The notes under the pieces were generated by a model. That model saw nothing but the letters and a program-made list of their open reading frames with translations, searched no databases and was not told where the DNA came from. A stretch of 64,000 nucleotides of DNA from Prosapia bicincta (lineage: Eukaryota; Arthropoda; Insecta; Hemiptera; Cercopidae): NCBI GenBank assembly GCA_036971475.1, contig JBAIZL010000001.1, positions 77,629,771 through 77,693,770 on the forward strand, in the 5' to 3' direction. This document shows, piece by piece, positions 54,601 to 64,000 of this stretch; position 1 is the first letter of the stretch; each line of letters begins with the position of its first letter. The position numbers and the translations under genes are program-made.

Positions 54601-57600
54601 GTTTTACACGCAGCGCCTCTCTACTTGAGGTTTTACAACCCGTGGCTAACTACTTGAGATTTTACACGCATCGCCTAGCTACTTGAGGTTTTACACGCAG
54701 CGCATTACTAGTTGAGGTTTTACACGCAGTGGCTTGCTACTTGAGGTTTTACAAACAGCGCATTGCTACTTGAGGTTTTACAAACAGCGCCTTGCTATTT
54801 AAGGTTTTCCACGCAGCGCCTTGCTACTTGAGGTTTTACACGCAGCGCCTATCTACTTGAGGTTTTACAACCCGTGGCTAACTACTTGAGATTTTACACG
54901 CATCGCTTAGCTACTTGAGGTTTTACACGCAGCGCATTACTAGTTGAGGTTTTACACGCAGTGGCTTGCTACTTGAGGTTTTACAAACAGCGCATTGCTA
55001 CTTGAGGTTTTACACGCAGCGCATTACTAGTTGAGGTTTTACACGCAGTGGCTTGCTACTTGAGGTTTTACAAACAGCGCATTGCTACTTGAGGTTTTAC
55101 ACGCATCGCTTAGCTACTTGAGGTTTTACACGCAGCGCATTACTAGTTGAGGTTTTACACGCAGTGGCTTGCTACTTGAGGTTTTACAAACAGCGCATTG
55201 CTACTTGAGGTTTTACACGCATCGCTTAGCTACTTGAGGTTTTACACGCAGCGCATTACTAGTTGAGGTTTTACAAACAGCGCATTGCTACTTGAGGTTT
55301 TACACGCAGCGCATTACTAGTTGAGGTTTTACACGCAGTGGCTTGCTACTTGAGGTTTTACAAACAGCGCATAGCTACTTGAGGTTTTACAACCCGTGGC
55401 TACCTACTTGAGATTTTACACGCATCGCCTAGCTACTTGAGGTTTTACACGCAGCGCATTACTAGTTGAGGTTTTACACGCAGTGGCTTGCTACTTGAGG
55501 TTTTACAAACAGCGCATTGCTACTTGAGGTTTTACACGCAGCGCATTACTAGTTGAGGTTTTACACGCAGTGGCTTGCTACTTGAGGTTTTACAAACAGC
55601 GCATTGCTACTTGAGGTTTTACACGCAGCGCATTACTAGTTGAGGTTTTACACGCAGTGGCTTGCTACTTGAGGTTTTACAAACAGCGCATTGCTACTTG
55701 AGGTTTTACACGCAGTGGCTTGCTACTTGAGGTTTTACAAACAGCGCATTGCTACTTGAGGTTTTACACGCATCGCTTAGCTACTTGAGGTTTTACACGC
55801 AGCGCATTACTAGTTGAGGTTTTACACGCAGTGGCTTGCTACTTGAGGTTTTACAAACAGCGCATTGCTACTTGAGGTTTTACACGCAGCGCATTACTAG
55901 TTGAGGTTTTACACGCAGTGGCTTGCTACTTGAAGTTGTACACGCACCGCCTAGCTACTTGAGGTTTTACACGCAGCGCCTTGCTACTTGAGATTTTACA
56001 AACAGCGCATTGCTACTTGAGGTTTAACAAACAGCGCCTTGCTATTTAAGGTTTTCCACGCAGCGCCTTGCTACTTGAGGTTTTACACGCAGCGCCTATC
56101 TACTTGAGGTTTTACAAACAGCGCCTTGCTACTTGAGGTTTTACAAACAGTGCCTTGCTACTTGAGGTTTTACAAACAGCGCATTGCTACTTGAGGTTTT
56201 ACAAACGGCGCCTTGCTACTTGAGGTTTTACATGCAGCGCCTTGCTACTTGAGGTTTTACACGCAGCGCCTTGCTACTTGAGGTTTTACACGCAGCGCCT
56301 TGCTACTTGAGGTTTTACAAGCAGCGCTTTGCTACTTGAGGTTTTACAAACAGCGCCTTGCTACTTGAGGTTTTACAAACAGCGCCTTACTACTTGAGGT
56401 TTTACAAACAGCGCATTGCTACTTGAGGTTTTACAAACAGCGCCTTGCTATTTAAGGTTTTCCACGCAGCGCCTTGCTACTTGAGGTTTTACACGCAGCG
56501 CCTATCTACTTGAGGTTTTACAACCCGTGGCTAACTACTTGAGATTTTACACGCATCGCCTAGCTACTTGAGGTTTTACAACCCGTGGCTAACTACTTGA
56601 GATTTTACACGCAGCGCCTATCTACTTGAGGTTTTACAACCCGTGGCTAACTACTTGAGGTTTTACACGCAGCGCCTAACTACTTGAGGTTTTACACGCA
56701 GCGTCTAACTACTTGAGGTTTTACACGCAGCCCCTAACGACTTGTGGTTTTACAACCAGTGGTTAGCTACTTGAGATTTTACACGCATCCCCTAGCTACT
56801 TGAGGTTTTACACGCAGCGCCTAACTACTTGAGGTTTTACAACCAGTGGTTAGCTACTTGAGAATTACACGCATCGCTTAGCTACTTGAGATTTTACACG
56901 CAGCGCCTAACTACTTGAGGTTTTACAACCAGTGGTTAGCTACTTGAGATTTTACACCCATCGCCTAGCTACTTGAGGTTTTACACGCAGCGTCTAACTA
57001 CTTGAGGTTTTATAACCAGTGGTTAGCTACTTGAGATTTTACACGCATCGCCTAGCTACTTGAGGTTTTACACGCAGCGCTTAACTACTTGAAGTTTGAC
57101 AAACAGCGCCTTGCTACTTGAGGTTGTACACGCATCGCCTAGCTACTTGAAGTTTTACAAGCAGTCGTTTAACATTTTGGGTTATTAGAAATATCGTTGT
57201 CTAGTTACTTGAATTTGTACCAACAGCGCGTTGCTATTTGAGGTTTTACACACAGCGTATTGCTAGTTGAGGTTTTACACGCAGTGGCTAGCTACTTGAA
57301 GTTGTACACGCACCGCCTAGCTACTTGAGGTTTTACACGCAGCGCCTTGCTACTTGAGATTTTACAAACAGCGCATTGCTACTTGAGGTTTTACAAACAG
57401 CGCCTTGCTATTTAAGGTTTTCCACGCAGCGCCTTGCTACTTGAGGTTTTACACGCAGCGCCTATCTACTTGAGGTTTTACAAACAGCGCCTTGCTACTT
57501 GAGGTTTTACAAACAGTGCCTTGCTACTTGAGTTTTACAAACAGCGCATTGCTACTTGAGGTTTTACAAACGGCGCCTTGCTACTTGAGGTTTTACACGC

Positions 57601-60600
57601 AGCGCCTTGCTACTTGAGGTTTTACACGCAGCGCCTTGCTACTTGAGGTTTTACACGCAGCGCCTTGCTACTTGAGGTTTTACAAGCAGCGCTTTGCTAC
57701 TTGAGGTTTTACAAACAGCGCCTTGCTACTTGAGGTTTTACAAACAGCGCCTTACTACTTGAGGTTTTACAAACAGCGCATTGCTACTTGAGGTTTTACA
57801 AACAGCGCCTTGCTATTTAAGGTTTTCCACGCAGCGCCTTGCTACTTGAGGTTTTACACGCAGCGCCTATCTACTTGAGGTTTTACAACCCGTGGCTAAC
57901 TACTTGAGATTTTACACGCATCGCCTAGCTACTTGAGGTTTTACAACCCGTGGCTAACTACTTGAGATTTTACACGCAGCGCCTATCTACTTGAGGTTTT
58001 ACAACCCGTGGCTAACTACTTGAGATTTTACACGCAGCGCCTATCTACTTGAGGTTTTACAACCCGTGGCTAACTACTTGAGATTTTACACGCATCGCTT
58101 AGCTACTTGAGGTTTTACACGCAGCGCATTACTAGTTGAGGTTTTACACGCAGTGGCTTGCTACTTGAGGTTTTACAAACAGCGCATTGCTACTTGAGGT
58201 TTTACAAACAGCGCATTGCTACTTGAGGTTTTACAAACAGCGCATTGCTACTTGAGGTTTTACACGCAGCGCATTACTAGTTGAGGTTTTACACGCAGCG
58301 CCTATCTACTTGAGGTTTTACAACCCGTGGCTAACTACTTGAGATTTTACACGCATCGCCTAGCTACTTGAGGTTTTACACGCAGCGCATTACTAGTTGA
58401 GGTTTTACACGCAGTGGCTTGCTACTTGAGGTTTTACAAACAGCGCATTGCTACTTGAGGTTTTACAAACAGCGCCTTGCTATTTAAGGTTTTCCACGCA
58501 GCGCCTTGCTACTTGAGGTTTTACACGCAGCGCCTATCTACTTGAGGTTTTACAACCCGTGGCTAACTACTTGAGATTTTACACGCATCGCTTAGCTACT
58601 TGAGGTTTTACACGCAGCGCATTACTAGTTGAGGTTTTACACGCAGTGGCTTGCTACTTGAGGTTTTACAAACAGCGCATTGCTACTTGAGGTTTTACAC
58701 GCAGCGCATTACTAGTTGAGGTTTTACACGCAGTGGCTTGCTACTTGAGGTTTTACAAACAGCGCATTGCTACTTGAGGTTTTACACGCATCGCTTAGCT
58801 ACTTGAGGTTTTACACGCAGCGCATTACTAGTTGAGGTTTTACACGCAGTGGCTTGCTACTTGAGGTTTTACAAACAGCGCATTGCTACTTGAGGTTTTA
58901 CACGCATCGCTTAGCTACTTGAGGTTTTACACGCAGCGCATTACTAGTTGAGGTTTTACAAACAGCGCATTGCTACTTGAGGTTTTACACGCAGCGCATT
59001 ACTAGTTGAGGTTTTACACGCAGTGGCCTGCTACTTGAGGTTTTACAAACAGCGCATAGCTACTTGAGGTTTTACAACCCGTGGCTACCTACTTGAGATT
59101 TTACACGCATCGCCTAGCTACTTGAGGATTTACACGCAGCGCATTACTAGTTGAGGTTTTACACGCAGTGGCTTGCTACTTGAGGTTTTACAAACAGCGC
59201 ATTGCTACTTGAGGTTTTACACGCAGCGCATTACTAGTTGAGGTTTTACACGCAGTGGCTTGCTACTTGAGGTTTTACAAACAGCGCATTGCTACTTGAG
59301 GTTTTACACGCAGCGCATTACTAGTTGAGGTTTTACACGCAGTGGCTTGCTACTTGAGGTTTTACAAACAGCGCATTGCTACTTGAGGTTTTACACGCAG
59401 CGCATTACTAGTTGAGGTTTTACACGCAGTGGCTTGCTACTTGAGGTTTTACAAACAGCGCATTGCTACTTGAGGTTTTACACGCATCGCTTAGCTACTT
59501 GAGGTTTTACACGCAGCGCATTACTAGTTGAGGTTTTACACGCAGTGGCTTGCTACTTGAGGTTTTACAAACAGCGCATTGCTACTTGAGGTTTTACACG
59601 CAGCGCATTACTAGTTGAGGTTTTACACGCAGTGGCTTGCTACTTGAGGTTTTACAAACAGCGCATTGCTACTTGAGGTTTTACACGCATCGCTTAGCTA
59701 CTTGAGGTTTTACACGCAGCGCATTACTAGTTGAGGTTTTACACGCAGTGGCTTGCTACTTGAGGTTTTACAAACAGTGCATTGCTACTTGAGGTTTTAC
59801 AAACAGCGCATTGCTACTTGAGGTTTTACACGCAGCGCATTACTAGTTGAGGTTTTACACGCAGTGGCTTGCTACTTGAGGTTTTACAAACAGCGCATTG
59901 CTACTTGAGATTTTACACGCATCGCCAAGCTACTTGAGGTTTTACACGCAGCGCATTACTAGTTGAGGTTTTACACGCAGTGGCTTGTTACTTGAGGTTT
60001 TACAAACAGCGCATTGCTACTTGAGGTTTTACAAACAGCGCATTGCTACTTGAGGTTTTACACGCAGCGCATTACTAGTTGAGGTTTTACACGCAGCGCC
60101 TATCTACTTGAGGTTTTACAACCCGTGGCTAACTACTTGAGATTTTACACGCAGCGCCTATCTACTTGAGGTTTTACAACCCGTGGCTAACTACTTGAGA
60201 TTTTACACGCATCGCTTAGCTACTTGAGGTTTTACACGCAGCGCATTACTAGTTGAGGTTTTACACGCAGCGCCTATCTACTTGAGGTTTTACAACCCGT
60301 GGCTAACTACTTGAGATTTTACACGCATTGCCTAGCTACTTGAGGTTTTACAACCCGTGGCTAACTTCTTGAGATTTTACACGCATCGCCTAGCTACTTG
60401 AGGTTTTACACGCAGCGCATTACTAGTTGAGGTTTTACACGCAGTGGCTTGCTACTTGAGGTTTTACAACCCGTGGCTAACTACTTGAGGTTTTACACGC
60501 ATCGCCTAGCTACTTGAGGTTTTACACGCAGCGCCTAACTACTTGAGGTTTTACACGCAGTGGCTTGCTACTTCAGGTTTTACAAACAGCGCATTGCTAC

Positions 60601-63600
60601 TTGAGGTTTTACACGCATCGCTTAGCTACTTGAGGTTTTACACGCAGCGCATTACTAGTTGAGGTTTTACACGCAGTGGCTTGCTACTTGAGGTTTTACA
60701 AACAGTGCATTGCTACTTGAGGTTTTACAAACAGCGCATTGCTACTTGAGGTTTTACACGCAGCGCATTACTAGTTGAGGTTTTACACGCAGTGGCTTGC
60801 TACTTGAGGTTTTACAAACAGCGCATTGCTACTTGAGATTTTACACGCATCGCCAAGCTACTTGAGGTTTTACACGCAGCGCATTACTAGTTGAGGTTTT
60901 ACACGCAGTGGCTTGCTACTTGAGGTTTTACAAACAGCGCATCGCTACTTGAGGTTTTACAAACAGCGCATTGCTACTTGAGGTTTTACACGCAGCGCAT
61001 TACTAGTTGAGGTTTTACACGCAGCGCCTATCTACTTGAGGTTTTACAACCCGTGGCTAACTACTTGAGATTTTACACGCAGCGCCTATCTACTTGAGGT
61101 TTTACAACCCGTGGCTAACTACTTGAGATTTTACACGCATCGCTTAGCTACTTGAGGTTTTACACGCAGCGCATTACTAGTTGAGGTTTTACACGCAGCG
61201 CCTATCTACTTGAGGTTTTACAACCCGTGGCTAACTACTTGAGATTTTACACGCAGCGCCTATCTACTTGAGGTTTTACAACCCGTGGCTAACTACTTGA
61301 GATTTTACACGCAGCGCCTATCTACTTGAGGTTTTACAACCCGTGGCTAACTACTTGAGATTTTACACGCATCGCTTAGCTACTTGAGGTTTTACACGCA
61401 GCGCATTACTAGTTGAGGTTTTACACGCAGCGCCTATCTACTTGAGGTTTTACACGCAGCGCCTATCTACTTGAGGTTTTACAACCCGTGGCTAACTACT
61501 TGAGATTTTACACGCATCGCCTAGCTACTTGAGGTTTTACAATCCGTGGCTAACTACTTGAGATTTTACACGCAGCGCCTATCTACTTGAGGTTTTACAA
61601 CCCGTGGCTAACTACTTGAGATTTTACACGCAGCGCCTATCTACTTGAGGTTTTACAACCCGTGGCTAACTACTTGGGATTTTACACGCATCGCTTAGCT
61701 ACTTGAGGTTTTACACGCAGCGCATTACTAGTTGAGGTTTTACACGCAGTGGCTTGCTACTTGAGGTTTTACAAACAGCGCATTGCTACTTGAGGTTTTA
61801 CACGCAGCGCATTACTAGTTGAGGTTTTACACGCAGCGCCTATCTACTTGAGGTTTTACAACCCGTGGCTAACTACTTGAGATTTTACACGCATTGCCAA
61901 GCTACTTGAGGTTTTACAACCCGTGGCTAACTACTTGAGATTTTACACGCATCGCCTAGCTACTTGAGGTTTTACACGCAGCGCATTACTAGTTGAGGTT
62001 TTACACGCAGTGGCTTGCTACTTGAGGTTTTACAACCCGTGGCTAACTACTTGAGGTTTTACACGCATCGCCTAGCTACTTGAGGTTTTACACGCAGCGC
62101 CTAACTACTTGAGGTTTTACACGCAGTGGCTTGCTACTTGAGGTTTTACAAACAGCGCATTGCTACTTGAGGTTTTACACGCATCGCTTAGCTACTTGAG
62201 GTTTTACACGCAGCGCATTACTAGTTGAGGTTTTACACGCAGTGGCTTGCTACTTGAGGTTTTACAAACAGTGCATTGCTACTTGAGGTTTTACAAACAG
62301 CGCATTGCTACTTGAGGTTTTACACGCAGCGCATTACTAGTTGAGGTTTTACACGCAGTGGCTTGCTACTTGAGGTTTTACAAACAGCGCATTGCTACTT
62401 GAGATTTTACACGCATCGCCAAGCTACTTGAGGTTTTACACGCAGCGCATTACTAGTTGAGGTTTTACACGCAGTGGCTTGCTACTTGAGGTTTTACAAA
62501 CAGCGCATTGCTACTTGAGGTTTTACAAACAGCGCATTGCTACTTGAGGTTTTACACGCAGCGCATTACTAGTTGAGGTTTTACACGCAGCGCCTATCTA
62601 CTTGAGGTTTTACAACCCGTGGCTAACTACTTGAGATTTTACACGCAGCGCCTATCTACTTGAGGTTTTACAACCCGTGGCTAACTACTTGAGATTTTAC
62701 ACGCATCGCTTAGCTACTTGAGGTTTTACACGCAGCGCATTACTAGTTGAGGTTTTACACGCAGCGCCTATCTACTTGAGGTTTTACACGCAGCGCCTAT
62801 CTACTTGAGGTTTTACACGCAGCGCCTATCTACTTGAGATTTTACACGCATCGCTTAGCTACTTGAGGTTTTACACGCAGCGCATTACTAGTTGAGGTTT
62901 TACACGCAGCGCCTATCTACTTGAGGTTTTACAACCCGTGGCTAACTACTTGAGATTTTACACGCAGCGCCTATCTACTTGAGGTTTTACAACCCGTGGC
63001 TAACTACTTGAGATTTTACACGCAGCGCCTATCTACTTGAGGTTTTACAACCCGTGGCTAACTACTTGAGATTTTACACGCATCGCCTAGCTACTTGAGG
63101 TTTTACAACCCGTGGCTAACTACTTGAGATTTTACACGCAGCGCCTATCTACTTGAGGTTTTACAACCCGTGGCTAACTACTTGAGATTTTACACGCAGC
63201 GCCTATCTACTTGAGGTTTTACAACCCGTGGCTAACTACTTGAGATTTTACACGCATCGCTTAGCTACTTGAGGTTTTACACGCAGCGCATTACTAGTTG
63301 AGGTTTTACACGCAGTGGCTTGCTACTTGAGGTTTTACAAACAGCGCATTGCTACTTGAGGTTTTACACGCAGCGCATTACTAGTTGAGGTTTTACACGC
63401 AGCGCCTATCTACTTGAGGTTTTACAACCCGTGGCTAACTACTTGAGATTTTACACGCATTGCCTAGCTACTTGAGGTTTTACAACCCGTGGCTAACTAC
63501 TTGAGATTTTACACGCATCGCCTAGCTACTTGAGGTTTTACACGCAGCGCATTACTAGTTGAGGTTTTACACGCAGTGGCTTGCTACTTGAGGTTTTACA

Positions 63601-64000
63601 ACCCGTGGCTAACTACTTGAGGTTTTACACGCATCGCCTAGCTACTTGAGGTTTTACACGCAGCGTCTAACTACTTGAGGTTTTACACGCAGTGGCTTGC
63701 TACTTGAGGTTTTACAAACAGCCCATTGCTACTTGAGGTTTTACAAACAGCGCCTTGCTATTTAAGGTTTTCCACGCAGCGCCTTGCTACTTGAGGTTTT
63801 ACACGCAGCGCCTATCTACTTGAGGTTTTACAACCCGTGGCTAACTACTTGAGATTTTACACGCATCGCTTAGCTACTTGAGGTTTTACACGCAGCGCAT
63901 TACTAGTTGAGGTTTTACACGCAGTGGCTTGCTACTTGAGGTTTTACAAACAGCGCATTGCTACTTGAGGTTTTACACGCAGCGCATTACTAGTTGAGGT
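45641..64000. repeat. Satellite array B, 29-bp monomer, continues beyond the window
   Basis: More than 600 head-to-tail copies sharing GCTACTTGAGGTTTTACA, followed by variable CGCAGCGCCT, AACAGCGCCTT, ACCAGTGGTTA or similar. Variants occur in a repeated order, giving higher-order repeats of at least 1566 bp (54 monomers) and 3657 bp. There are no spacers between repeats, so it is not a CRISPR-like array. 29 is not a multiple of three and no long frame stays open. Confidence 0.97.
60481..64000. repeat. 1566-bp higher-order repeats in satellite B
   Basis: The variant combination GTGGCTAACTACTTGAGG with TTTTACACGCATCGCCTAG appears at 60481, 62047 and 63612 in the same surroundings. The offsets are 1566 and 1565 bp; 1566 is 54 x 29. 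Confidence 0.8.

Noticed and set aside
45641..64000. Short direct repeats of CRISPR-like length (29 bp)
   Set aside because: Repeats are head to tail without spacers, the window is eukaryotic, and variants form higher-order repeats. It is a satellite.
36460..64000. Telomeric repeat tracts
   Set aside because: No TTAGG or TTAGGG arrays are visible; the tandem units are 63 and 29 bp.

Overview
This is AT-rich, repeat-laden nuclear DNA from an animal, most likely an arthropod. The evidence is spliced genes with long transposon-filled introns, long (TA)n tracts, several families of Penelope-like retroelements (PLEs), mariner, hAT, piggyBac-like, pogo/Tigger and Harbinger DNA elements, and two large satellite arrays. 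The PRPF3 C-terminus reads insect-like, but the species cannot be named.

Two host genes can be supported. PRPF3 (U4/U6 snRNP protein Prp3) lies on the + strand. Its last two coding exons are at 7304-7394 and 15722-15874, split by an intron of about 8.3 kb. A carbohydrate sulfotransferase of the galactose-3-O-sulfotransferase (Gal3ST) family lies on the - strand. Its large last exon is at 26498-27545, and a signal-anchor first exon at 35589-35674 matches it in phase across an 8.0 kb intron. A possible third gene, made of several short exon-like pieces, lies at about 23.7-25.3 kb on the - strand and is unrecognised.

Layout: 1-6.0 kb is a nest of PLE fragments, palindromic PLE terminal repeats (pLTRs) and (TA)n, with one hAT insertion. 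6.0-16.4 kb holds the 3' part of PRPF3 with two piggyBac-type non-autonomous elements and PLE copies. 16.1-23.7 kb holds a pogo/Tigger element, a piggyBac-like remnant and more PLE palindromes. 23.7-35.7 kb holds the possible gene and the Gal3ST gene, whose intron carries PLEs and a dead mariner. 36.46-42.74 kb is a satellite of about 63 bp interrupted by one Harbinger element. 43.7-64.0 kb is a satellite of about 29 bp that runs off the window, interrupted by a PLE fragment.

The most interesting signal is a set of hammerhead-ribozyme-like motifs in the PLE terminal repeats. At least five subfamilies share a CUGANGA core, a GAAA, a tiny helix III and a helix I whose two strands differ between subfamilies but stay complementary. 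All carry one extra nucleotide after CUGANGA. A further subfamily keeps all three helices but has a consistently altered core.
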